Below, one piece after another: positions 1 through 5,678 of a stretch of DNA of 6,811 nt (position 1 is its first letter; every line of letters begins with the position of its first letter). Location: NCBI GenBank assembly GCA_020847015.1, contig JADLCW010000091.1, positions 1-6,811 of the forward strand. The letters run 5' to 3'. A program made the translations under genes and the position numbers. The notes below the pieces were generated by a model. The model was not told the DNA's origin. It saw only the letters and a program-made list of their open reading frames with translations, and did no database searches. This stretch comes from Thermomicrobiales bacterium. Its GTDB lineage: Bacteria; Chloroflexota; Chloroflexia; Thermomicrobiales; UBA6265.

Positions 1-1
1 C

Positions 2-868
2 GACGCCCAGGTCGTCCTCGTCCGCGATTCCTCCGGGCTAGGGTTCGAGGACGAGTTCGTCGACCTGACTGTGGCGGCCCACACCTTGCGCGTCATCGAC
101 AGTTTGTACGATTGGTTCGATCGCCTCGGCGCTTCGCGCCCGGATATCCGGTTGGTGCTGCACAGTGGCGACCGGGTCACGCTCGAAGGTGTCGATCGCG
201 GGGCGATGGTCGCCACCATTCGCCGCGATCAACCTTGGGTGGAGCGGACCATCCCGAAAGTAGGCGAGCACGAGCCCATGTATCCTGAAAGCCCGGCCAC
301 CACGCCCGGTGAACCGCTCGGAACGTCTATTGACGCTGCCGGCAGCAATGCGCCGGATGTCAATGTCGACATGCGCCCCGACTCCGGGACGGTCGCCGTG
401 CCGGAGATGACGCGTCGGATTGTGATGCGCGGCATCAACGATATCGCGATCAACGTCAACGATATGCCCAAGGCCGAGCGCTTCTACGAGGAGTTTCTCA
501 ATCTGCACCTCGAAGGGCGTGCGCGTATTGATGCCGACGGCGTCTACCATGAGGTCGGACCGGGATTCGACTGGGTGGAAGCGATCCGGGAGGGGCGACC
601 GGCGGATGCCTGCTACCTGCGCAACGGTCCAGTAGCGTTGGTGCTGCGGCGGGTTGGACGCGGCGCAAGACTGGATCGCGGCGTGGTCGATCACATCTCG
701 GTCGCGGTGGACCCCGCATCGTTCACGATTCTGAAGGCCGAGGCGCTGGTGCGGCCGCTGACGATCGTGGCCAACACCGCCGACACGTTTCGCTTCCGGG
801 ACCCCTTCGGGCTGGTTTGGGAGATCACGGCGACGGCGAGCGCGATGCTGCCCGGCGCCCAGGCGTAG
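2..868 (+). CDS. Two-part protein with a C-terminal VOC (glyoxalase/bleomycin-resistance fold) domain; 5' end outside the window
   Basis: The reading frame is open from base 2 to the TAG at 866-868 (288 visible residues), so the true start is probably upstream. A GTG at 71 is in frame, but coding-like sequence precedes it. Visible residues 1 to about 85 form an unrecognised alpha/beta segment. A Pro/Asp/Ser-rich linker follows (about 90-135). Residues about 144-276 are a VOC module pair: a first strand and helix 'INDIAINVNDMPKAERFYEE', a second-module strand 'VDHISVAVD', and a closing strand 'RDPFGLVWEIT'. VOC enzymes usually bind a metal through His/Glu pairs from both modules. Here the second-module His (about 231) and Glu (about 274) are present, but the first-module His position is Asp (about 147) and I see no first-module Glu. 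Catalysis and substrate cannot be assigned. Binding of a small molecule or a dioxygenase-like role are both possible. The next gene begins 4 bases after this stop. The fold call is fairly secure; the N-terminal half is unknown. Confidence 0.75.
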   Translation, partial: DAQVVLVRDSSGLGFEDEFVDLTVAAHTLRVIDSLYDWFDRLGASRPDIRLVLHSGDRVTLEGVDRGAMVATIRRDQPWVERTIPKVGEHEPMYPESPATTPGEPLGTSIDAAGSNAPDVNVDMRPDSGTVAVPEMTRRIVMRGINDIAINVNDMPKAERFYEEFLNLHLEGRARIDADGVYHEVGPGFDWVEAIREGRPADACYLRNGPVALVLRRVGRGARLDRGVVDHISVAVDPASFTILKAEALVRPLTIVANTADTFRFRDPFGLVWEITATASAMLPGAQA

Positions 869-872
869 GGCA

Positions 873-1301
873 ATGCTGGACACCTATCGAGATTTGATTG
901 ACGAGTTGCTGGGTACACCGCAGACGGTGCGCCAACTGGTGACGGCCGGATCGGTCACTCCGAAAGCGGCGGCGCTGATCGCTCAGACGCGCGACCGCGA
1001 CCGCCTCGAGCTCGTGCGGCTCAACCGCATGCTCCACGAGACCGCGCCATATTTGCCTCCGATCCGGGAATTGGCGGCCGAACCGGTCGGAGACATCGAA
1101 GCGACGCTGGCGGAGATGGAGCAGGCGCGCGGCGATCTGATCTCCCTGCTGATGAATCTCACCCTCAAGGACTGGGAGCGGACCGCCACCGACGATGTCG
1201 AAGGCGAGATACTGTTGGCCGACGAAGTAGAGCGTCACGTCGAGTTCGATGAATCCCAACTCGCATGCATCCGCACCGCGCTCGGTGGAGACGGCGAGTG
1301 A
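873..1301 (+). CDS. Small DinB-fold (DinB/YfiT-like four-helix) protein
   Basis: This encodes 142 residues that appear almost wholly helical. The ATG lies 4 bases past the stop of the VOC gene. It has only a weak AGGG at 867-870 very close to the start, so translational coupling is likely. The pattern resembles DinB-superfamily proteins: an opening helix 'YRDLIDELLGTP', a middle helix with 'LNRMLHE' followed by 'APYLPPI' (about 50-64), a helix ending 'LTLKDWERT' (about 96-104), and a last helix 'VERHVEFDESQLACI'. Characterised DinB proteins often bind a divalent metal with a His in helix 2 and an HxxxH pair in the last helix, and many are thiol-dependent transferases or hydrolases. In my by-eye alignment those positions are Gln38, Phe125 and Gln129, with His122 one place out of register. 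The metal site therefore seems lost, and the protein may be structural or a non-metal binder. The family assignment is by pattern only; another helical-bundle family is possible. Confidence 0.6.
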   Translation: MLDTYRDLIDELLGTPQTVRQLVTAGSVTPKAAALIAQTRDRDRLELVRLNRMLHETAPYLPPIRELAAEPVGDIEATLAEMEQARGDLISLLMNLTLKDWERTATDDVEGEILLADEVERHVEFDESQLACIRTALGGDGE

Positions 1302-1304
1302 GCC

Positions 1305-1310
1305 GGAGGG
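1305..1310 (+). promoter_or_regulatory. Shine-Dalgarno site that decides the start of the FAD oxidoreductase gene
   Basis: GGAGGG lies 10 bases before the GTG at 1321 and just after the stop of the DinB-fold gene (1299-1301). This favours GTG 1321 over the in-frame ATG at 1249, which would overlap the previous gene by 53 bases. The extra residues encoded from 1249 look like ordinary out-of-frame sequence of that gene. Confidence 0.6.
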
Positions 1311-1320
1311 CGCCTGCGCC

Positions 1321-2691
1321 GTGCCGGTCCGGTCTGTGAACGATGCGACCGTGTCGGCTCCGATCTCTGCTGTCAGCGGCCGACTGCCGGTGGTGGTCGT
1401 TGGGGCTGGCCTGGCGGGGCTGGTCTGCGCGTCGGCGCTGCACGAAGTCGGCCAGCCGGTTCTGGTGCTGGAACGAGCCGACGAGGTTGGTGGACGCGTC
1501 CGCACCCGTCGTCATCCAGAGGGGTTTCTGCTCGACCGGGGGTTTCAGGTGCTGCTGGACGCCTATCCAGCGGCCCGGCGCTGGATTGACCACCCGGCGC
1601 TGCGCCCGCTCCCCTTTGATGCCGGAGTATGGATCTGGAGCGGCCGGCGGCTGCTTCCGCTAGTTGACCCAGTGCGTCATCCGGAATCGATTGTGCGCGA
1701 CGTGACGGCGCCGCTTTTCGGCCTGGACGACAAGGCGCGTTTGGTGAAGTACGCATTGGCGGCCCGCCGTGCCGATTGGCAATCGGCAGCGGAGGCGGGG
1801 TCCGGCGAGATGGCAGGCGTCACGGCAGTCGAGGCGCTCAGGGCCGCTGGTTTCAGCCCCGCGTTCATCGAGCGATTCGCGCGTCCGTTCTGGGGCGGCA
1901 TCACTCTCGATCCGGAGCTACGGCAATCGGCTGGGCCAATGCTGTTCACCTTGAAAATGCTCGTGCAAGGTCGGGCGGTGCTGCCGGCGGAAGGTGTCGG
2001 GGCAATGCCGCGTCATTTGGCGCAACGGCTGCCGCTTGAGTCGCTGCGGATCGGTGTAACGGTGGACGATCTGGCGTGCGAGGGCGGCTCCGTTCGTGGT
2101 GTCCGCGTTGGCGGCGAGACGATCGCGGCAGCGGCAGTTGTCGTTGCGACCGACCCGCCGGAGGCGCGACGTCTGACCGGCGTGACGTCATTGCCCGATG
2201 CCTCGGCCGGGTTGGGCAGCCTGACCGTTTATCTGACGGGTGAGCGCGATCCGCGACTGGGTCGTCGGCTGGCGCTCGACGGTACGGGACAACTGACGCT
2301 CGATCACCTGGCCGATCTCTCAGCCGTGCAGCCGAATTACGCACCGCCAGGGCGCCGCTTGCTTGCGGCGACGATCCTCGGCGATGCGCTGGCGGGCGGC
2401 GACAGCGCGCTGGCGGACCGCACCCGGCGCGGCGTGGCGACGATGCTCGGTCATGATCTGGCTGATTGGCAAGTGCTGGACGTGGTTCGCGTACCGTTCT
2501 CGCAGTTTGCGCAGCCGCCTGGCATTTACGAACGGCGGCCGACCAACACGACCGGTCAAGCCGGATTGTATCTGGCGACCGAAGCGACGGTCGATTCGAG
2601 CTACAACGGGGCGATCCTGAGCGGGGAAGCGGCGGCTCGGGCCGTGTTGCGCGACCAGGCGCGAGCGAACCAGCGCAAGCGGCGGCGTTGA
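1321..2691 (+). CDS. FAD-dependent oxidoreductase of the amine oxidase / protoporphyrinogen oxidase-phytoene desaturase superfamily
   Basis: Read from GTG 1321, this is a 456-residue flavoprotein. The N-terminal Rossmann fold is clear. A run of Val leads into 'GAGLAGL' (28-34), an acidic residue closes the second strand (Glu51 in 'VLVLERADEVGGRVRT') to bind the FAD adenosine ribose, and 'GGR' (57-59) follows as in amine oxidases and protoporphyrinogen oxidases. Residues about 184-199 carry 'ERFARPFWGGITLDPE', a substrate-domain motif common in this superfamily. The C-terminal FAD motif 'ATVDSSYNGAILSGEAAA' (422-439) corresponds to the usual 'GD....S..GA..SG..AA'. Length fits the family. No signal peptide or membrane segment is evident. 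The C-terminus ends in a basic run. Substrate cannot be read from sequence: carotenoid-like, porphyrin and amine substrates all occur in this superfamily, and no pigment genes are nearby. It follows the DinB-fold gene by 19 bases and probably shares its transcript. Superfamily confident, substrate unknown. Confidence 0.85.
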   Translation: MPVRSVNDATVSAPISAVSGRLPVVVVGAGLAGLVCASALHEVGQPVLVLERADEVGGRVRTRRHPEGFLLDRGFQVLLDAYPAARRWIDHPALRPLPFDAGVWIWSGRRLLPLVDPVRHPESIVRDVTAPLFGLDDKARLVKYALAARRADWQSAAEAGSGEMAGVTAVEALRAAGFSPAFIERFARPFWGGITLDPELRQSAGPMLFTLKMLVQGRAVLPAEGVGAMPRHLAQRLPLESLRIGVTVDDLACEGGSVRGVRVGGETIAAAAVVVATDPPEARRLTGVTSLPDASAGLGSLTVYLTGERDPRLGRRLALDGTGQLTLDHLADLSAVQPNYAPPGRRLLAATILGDALAGGDSALADRTRRGVATMLGHDLADWQVLDVVRVPFSQFAQPPGIYERRPTNTTGQAGLYLATEATVDSSYNGAILSGEAAARAVLRDQARANQRKRRR

Positions 2692-2731
2692 AAGCCCCGT
2701 GATTGACGAGAGATGACGGACGAGCGCCGGT

Positions 2732-2736
2732 AAGGA
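2732..2736 (+). promoter_or_regulatory. Shine-Dalgarno site of the ligase accessory-domain gene
   Basis: AAGGA lies 7 bases before the ATG at 2744, in the 52-base gap after the FAD oxidoreductase gene. The spacing is ideal and supports ATG 2744 as the start. No hairpin or promoter is apparent in the gap. Confidence 0.55.
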
Positions 2737-2743
2737 CGAAACC

Positions 2744-3043
2744 ATGCAACATGGCGAGTACAAAACGCCCGGAGGCAAATTGATCGCGGTCGATTTCGTG
2801 GTGGTGGACGCCAAGTTGACGGATGTGCGCGTCACCGGTGATTTCTTCCTCTATCCGGATGAGGCGCTGGACGACATCACCGGGTCGCTGGAAGGGGTCT
2901 CGGTGGAGGCGACCGAATCCGAACTGGCCGAGCGCGTTCGAATCGCCATGCGGCGCGGTGCGGAACTGGTGGGATCTTCCCCGGAGGCGATCGGGACTGC
3001 GGTGCGCCGTGCGCTGAAAGCCGAGGAGATCGACCGTGCCTGA
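2744..3043 (+). CDS. Stand-alone lipoate-protein ligase C-terminal (accessory) domain, LplB-type
   Basis: This encodes 99 residues that match the domain normally fused to the C-terminus of LplA (Pfam Lip_prot_lig_C). The signature is 'YKTPGGKLIAVDF' (6-18), then 'VRVTGDFFLYPDEAL' (28-42), where typical members read 'K.PGGKLI.V...' and '...I.GDFF..PE..L...E..L.G'. The C-terminal half is two charged helices. In Thermoplasma acidophilum a separate subunit of this kind (LplB) is needed with its LplA partner for lipoate activation and ligation. The same role is inferred here because the catalytic subunit starts inside this gene's 3' end (8-base overlap) in the next frame, which suggests coupled translation and roughly equal synthesis of the two chains. 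The ATG has a good AAGGA site. No truncation is evident: the protein starts and ends where the isolated domain would. Function is well supported; the Thermoplasma comparison is established knowledge applied by analogy. Confidence 0.85.
   Translation: MQHGEYKTPGGKLIAVDFVVVDAKLTDVRVTGDFFLYPDEALDDITGSLEGVSVEATESELAERVRIAMRRGAELVGSSPEAIGTAVRRALKAEEIDRA
3023..3028 (+). promoter_or_regulatory. Shine-Dalgarno site for the lipoate ligase GTG start, inside the preceding gene
   Basis: GAGGAG lies within the last codons of the accessory-domain gene, 7 bases before GTG 3036. It supports the GTG start and the 8-base gene overlap, and is consistent with translational coupling of the two ligase subunits. 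Confidence 0.6.
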
Positions 3044-3842
3044 GCGCGCCTCCCCATCTCTGGAGACTGCCGAGCAGCGCTGGCTCCAGCACGAGTGGCG
3101 CGTGATCGGTCCGGAACCGCGCGCTCCAAACATGAACATGGCGCTGGATGAAGTGCTGACCGAGCGCGTCGGGCGCGGCGAGCGACCGCCGACACTGTGG
3201 GTGTGGGGGTGGAGTGCGCCGTGCATCGTGCTGGGTCGGTTCCAGTCCGTCCGCAACGAGGTGAACGAAACCAATGCGGTGGCGAATGGCGTCGAGATCG
3301 TGCGACGCATCAGCGGCGGGGGTGCGATGTTCATCCAGCCGGAAGGAGCGATCACCTACTCGATTCTTGCTCCGGATTCGCTGGTGGCGGGACTGACCTT
3401 CCCGGAGTCGTACGCATTTCTGGATTCGTGGGTGGTGCGGGCGCTGCACGGGCTTGGCGTTGAAGCCCGCTACGAGCCGCTCAACGACATCACCTCGGCC
3501 GGGGGCAAAATTGGTGGCGCGGCGCAGGCGCGGCGCAACGGAGCGGTGCTCCACCACACCACCATGGCGTACCAAATGGATATCCCCTTGATGCTGCAGG
3601 TGTTGCGCATCGGTCAGGAGAAGCTGAGCGACAAGGGCACCCGTTCGGCGGACAAACGGGTCGGACCGCTGCGGCAGCAGACTGAGCTGCCGCGCGATGA
3701 GATCATCAGCCATCTGCTGGATGAGTTTCGCCGCAGCTATCCGAGTCGCGAGGATGCGCTGACGGCAGAGGAGATCGAGGCGGCCGAGCAACGGGTGCGT
3801 GAGCGGTTCGCAACGCGCGCCTGGACGCATATTCTGCCCTAG
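3036..3842 (+). CDS. lplA: Lipoate-protein ligase A family, catalytic subunit
   Basis: This 268-residue cytoplasmic protein is a member of the biotin/lipoate A/B ligase fold. Family ligases activate lipoate with ATP to lipoyl-AMP and transfer it to a lysine on carrier domains (E2 subunits, GcvH). Motifs in order are: 'NMNMALDEVL' (32-41), typical of the first helix; 'LWVWGWSAPCIVLGRFQ' (54-70); the lipoyl-AMP loop 'RRISGGGAMF' (90-99); 'TYSI' (107-110); 'NDI' (150-152); 'GGKIGGAAQ' (156-164) with the conserved Lys158; and 'LHHTTMAYQMD' (172-182). A downstream region 'LSDKGTRSADKRVGPLRQQT' (197-216) is typical of a bacterial subgroup. The usual C-terminal accessory domain is absent from this chain but is encoded just upstream. 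LipM-type octanoyltransferases share the fold but use an active-site Cys after the Lys motif; none is seen there, so a ligase is favoured. GTG 3036 has GAGGAG 7 bases upstream. This is the last gene of the compact five-gene run. Whether lipoate or octanoate is the natural substrate cannot be told. Confidence 0.85.
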   Translation: MPERASPSLETAEQRWLQHEWRVIGPEPRAPNMNMALDEVLTERVGRGERPPTLWVWGWSAPCIVLGRFQSVRNEVNETNAVANGVEIVRRISGGGAMFIQPEGAITYSILAPDSLVAGLTFPESYAFLDSWVVRALHGLGVEARYEPLNDITSAGGKIGGAAQARRNGAVLHHTTMAYQMDIPLMLQVLRIGQEKLSDKGTRSADKRVGPLRQQTELPRDEIISHLLDEFRRSYPSREDALTAEEIEAAEQRVRERFATRAWTHILP

Positions 3843-4077
3843 CGAACTCGGAAAACGGTCGCGTCACGGCGCAACGGGCCGAGGTGGTGCGCGATCTTAT
3901 CCGCGTCCGGCGCCGTACGAACGGGCGATAAACCATATGATTGTGGCTACTCGCGCGGATTGCGCCTCTGGTTTTCAGATGCTTGCAATGGTTGCGCTGA
4001 AACGTGGGCGGAGCGCGGTGCGTTGGAGAAGGGGAACGTCTGATTGAGGGGTCAGACCGGGGAGTGCGGGGAGCAAT
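3843..4077 (+). other. Intergenic region before the cysteine-rich protein gene
   Basis: These 235 bases separate the ligase stop from the ATG at 4078. An AT-richer island at about 3926-3946 contains TATGAT (3936-3941), which resembles a -10 element, but no matching -35 sits at the right distance. No convincing terminator hairpin follows the ligase gene. A short in-frame stretch here has no family resemblance and no good start. GGGGAG at 4068-4073, 4 bases before the ATG, is the likely ribosome binding site for the next gene. The gap and change of gene type suggest that a promoter lies here, but I cannot place it. Confidence 0.35.
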
Positions 4078-5529
4078 ATGGATGGCAACCGGTTCGATAA
4101 TTTCGCGCGGACGCTGGCGGGAGGCCGCAACCGCCGCGAGGTGATGAAGGGGCTTGTGGCCGGCGCGGCCGCTTGGGCGTTCGGCGCGTCCTTGCCGCAC
4201 CGGGTCGCGGCGCAACAAAACGTGCCGCTCGGAGGGCGCTGCTCGGCGTTCGGTGCGAACGCGGAGTGCAGTCAGGCCGGGACGCCAGCCGGCGGTGTCG
4301 GCGTCATCTGCTCCGACAATGGCATCGCGCGGGATGGCTCGTTCAATTGCTGCCGCAACGCGGGCGGCATCTGTAGTGAGGACTACCAGTGCTGCGGCGG
4401 CGCATTTTGCGTGAATGGCTTTTGCGGCGGATCGGGAAACGCGAGCGGCACGAATGATGGCTCCGGCTCAACGACCGGCGGATTCGCGTTGGGCGCGGAG
4501 TGCACCTCGACCAGCCAGTGCAGCCAGAGCGGCGGCTCCGTCGTGTGCGCCGACAATGGCGTGCCCGGAGACGGAGCCAGGAATTGCTGCCGCAGCCAGG
4601 GCGGCCGGTGCACGTCCGACATGCAGTGCTGCGCGTCGCTGTATTGCGTGAGCGGTGTCTGTGGCGGCGATACGTCTTCGACATCGAGTCTGCCGCTCGG
4701 CGCGGAATGCGCCTCGACCAGTCAGTGCAGCCAGAGCGGCGGCTCCGTCGTGTGCGCCAGCAACGGCATTGTCTCCGACGGCGCATTGAACTGCTGCCGC
4801 AACGAAGGCGGGCCATGCGTCGGGCTGGAAACCAGCGCCGACTGTTGTGGTGGACTCTATTGCGTGGAGGGGATCTGCCGGCAGACCACGCGCGACGGCG
4901 GATTCGCACTGGGGGCGCCGTGCAGCAGCACTGAGCAGTGCAGCCAGGAGGGCGGCGCCGTCGCCTGCGCGGACAACGGCATTCCCAGCGATGGCGAGCG
5001 CAACTGCTGTCGCTACACCGGCGGCGCCTGCACCGGAGATGTCGGGTGCTGCGCTGGGTTGATGTGCGTCAATGGCGTCTGTGGCGGCACTGCGACAGCT
5101 AGCAGCGGATCGTTGCCGCCCGGCGCGACCTGTTCGTCGCGCGAACAGTGCAGCCAGGACGGCGGCGCCACAACGTGCGCCGACAACGGCAACGCGGCCG
5201 ACGGCGAATTGAATTGCTGTCGCGTCGAGGGCGGCCCATGCGTCGATGACGCCGGTTGCTGCTTCGGATTGGAGTGCGTCGGCGGGCTGTGCAGCAGCGG
5301 GTCTGGAGGCACAACGCCGGCCGAAGGGGCCACGGGCGAGCTGCCGCTCGGCGCGGCGTGCACGTCCGACGAGCAGTGCAGCCAGGCAGGTGGGGAGGTC
5401 GCGTGCCGCGATAACGGTCTGCCGGGTGATGGCGAGCGCAATTGCTGCCGATATCAGGGCGGCGCCTGCAACAGCGATGCCGGATGCTGCATCGGACACA
5501 TGTGCGTCGACGGCGTTTGCCAAGGTTGA
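4078..5529 (+). CDS. Tat-exported protein with six tandem ten-cysteine (knottin/Dickkopf-like) units
   Basis: This 483-residue protein is of unknown function. Residues 1-18 are a polar leader. A twin-arginine motif 'NRREVMK' (18-24) is followed by an Ala/Gly-rich hydrophobic stretch (25-39), and a likely signal-peptidase site follows 'VAA' at about 43-45. The mature part is six units: residues 51-116, 138-195, 207-267, 278-335, 348-405 and 424-481. Each has exactly ten Cys, 60 in all, with none elsewhere. The core spacing is C-x5-C-x8-C-x12-CC-x6-C-x5-CC-x4-C-x4-C. Unit 1 has longer first and second loops, and unit 3 has three extra residues before its second CC. Conserved non-Cys signatures are 'LGA.C', 'CSQ..G', 'DNG...DG..NCC' and 'GG.C'. 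Linkers are Ser/Gly/Thr-rich. The last six Cys of each unit match the inhibitor-cystine-knot order. Similar bacterial proteins are sometimes labelled Dickkopf-like; homology to animal Dickkopf is unproven. A cell-surface or secreted disulfide-stabilised protein is inferred; binding partner, toxin or adhesin roles are open. Confidence 0.85.
   Translation: MDGNRFDNFARTLAGGRNRREVMKGLVAGAAAWAFGASLPHRVAAQQNVPLGGRCSAFGANAECSQAGTPAGGVGVICSDNGIARDGSFNCCRNAGGICSEDYQCCGGAFCVNGFCGGSGNASGTNDGSGSTTGGFALGAECTSTSQCSQSGGSVVCADNGVPGDGARNCCRSQGGRCTSDMQCCASLYCVSGVCGGDTSSTSSLPLGAECASTSQCSQSGGSVVCASNGIVSDGALNCCRNEGGPCVGLETSADCCGGLYCVEGICRQTTRDGGFALGAPCSSTEQCSQEGGAVACADNGIPSDGERNCCRYTGGACTGDVGCCAGLMCVNGVCGGTATASSGSLPPGATCSSREQCSQDGGATTCADNGNAADGELNCCRVEGGPCVDDAGCCFGLECVGGLCSSGSGGTTPAEGATGELPLGAACTSDEQCSQAGGEVACRDNGLPGDGERNCCRYQGGACNSDAGCCIGHMCVDGVCQG
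4228..5520 (+). repeat. Six tandem coding repeats, each encoding a ten-cysteine unit
   Basis: Unit positions in DNA are 4228-4425, 4489-4662, 4696-4878, 4909-5082, 5119-5292 and 5347-5520. Units are about 174-198 bases, separated by linkers of about 26-63 bases that vary in length and sequence. The most constant nucleotide core is CAGTGCAGCCAG, present in units 2 to 6 at the second cysteine. Unit 1 is the most divergent at both ends. Units 2 and 3 are the closest pair in DNA over their first halves. Units 4 and 6 are similar in protein, but many codons differ at the third position. The array therefore looks mostly old, with one more recent duplication. Confidence 0.85.
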
Positions 5530-5569
5530 CGGACGCACATGGTCGGAGGCCGGTTCAATTCGCTAGATC

Positions 5570-5598
5570 CGAACGGGGGCGCGGTGCGCCCCCGTTCG
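5570..5598 (+). terminator. Perfect GC-rich hairpin downstream of the cysteine-rich protein gene, possible terminator
   Basis: CGAACGGGGGCGC (5570-5582) and GCGCCCCCGTTCG (5586-5598) are exact inverted repeats around a 3-base GGT loop, giving a 13-bp stem 40 bases after the gene's stop. No T-run follows directly; the first is TTTT at 5614-5617, 15 bases on. It is thus not a textbook intrinsic terminator, but it could act as a weak or U-tract-independent terminator or as an mRNA 3' stabiliser. It lies between two genes on the same strand and would help separate the exported protein from rsgA. Confidence 0.6.
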
Positions 5599-5678
5599 TG
5601 ATGTTGACGGTGCTTTTACCGATGAGCGTTACTGCCGTCGGCTGTTCGCGAAGCTAGCGAGGAGCATCTAACCCGACC

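Noticed and set aside
38..883. A 281-codon minus-strand open frame opposite the VOC-domain gene
   Set aside because: The + strand frame shows VOC-fold strands and motifs. The antisense product is His/Arg-rich with no recognisable domain.
1249..1320. Upstream ATG start for the FAD oxidoreductase, giving 24 more residues
   Set aside because: It would overlap the DinB-fold gene by 53 bases and has no good ribosome binding site, whereas GTG 1321 has GGAGGG at 10 bases.
1946..3355. A 469-codon open frame on the minus strand across the FAD oxidoreductase and ligase genes
   Set aside because: It lies antisense to three genes with clear family motifs. Its Arg/Pro/Ser/Ala-rich composition is what antisense frames of GC-rich genes give, and no domain is recognisable.
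3036..3842. 'HHTT' in place of the common 'HHGT' in the ligase, considered as a defect
   Set aside because: From memory, a subgroup of bacterial ligases with the same 'LSDKGTRS' region varies at this position, and the catalytic Lys and the GGG loop are intact, so it is probably normal variation.
3936..3941. TATGAT considered as a promoter -10 for the cysteine-rich gene
   Set aside because: No -35-like hexamer lies 16-18 bases upstream, so it is mentioned only within the intergenic entry.
4228..5520. The regular repeats considered as a CRISPR array or non-coding tandem repeat
   Set aside because: Units are about 174-198 bases, diverged, in one open frame and a multiple of three apart, which fits coding repeats and not CRISPR.
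4468..5538. A 356-codon Ala-rich open frame on the minus strand opposite the cysteine-rich gene
   Set aside because: It is a shadow of the repeat array: its periodicity mirrors the Cys/Gly codons of the other strand. The + strand frame has a signal peptide and strict cysteine spacing, so it is the real gene.
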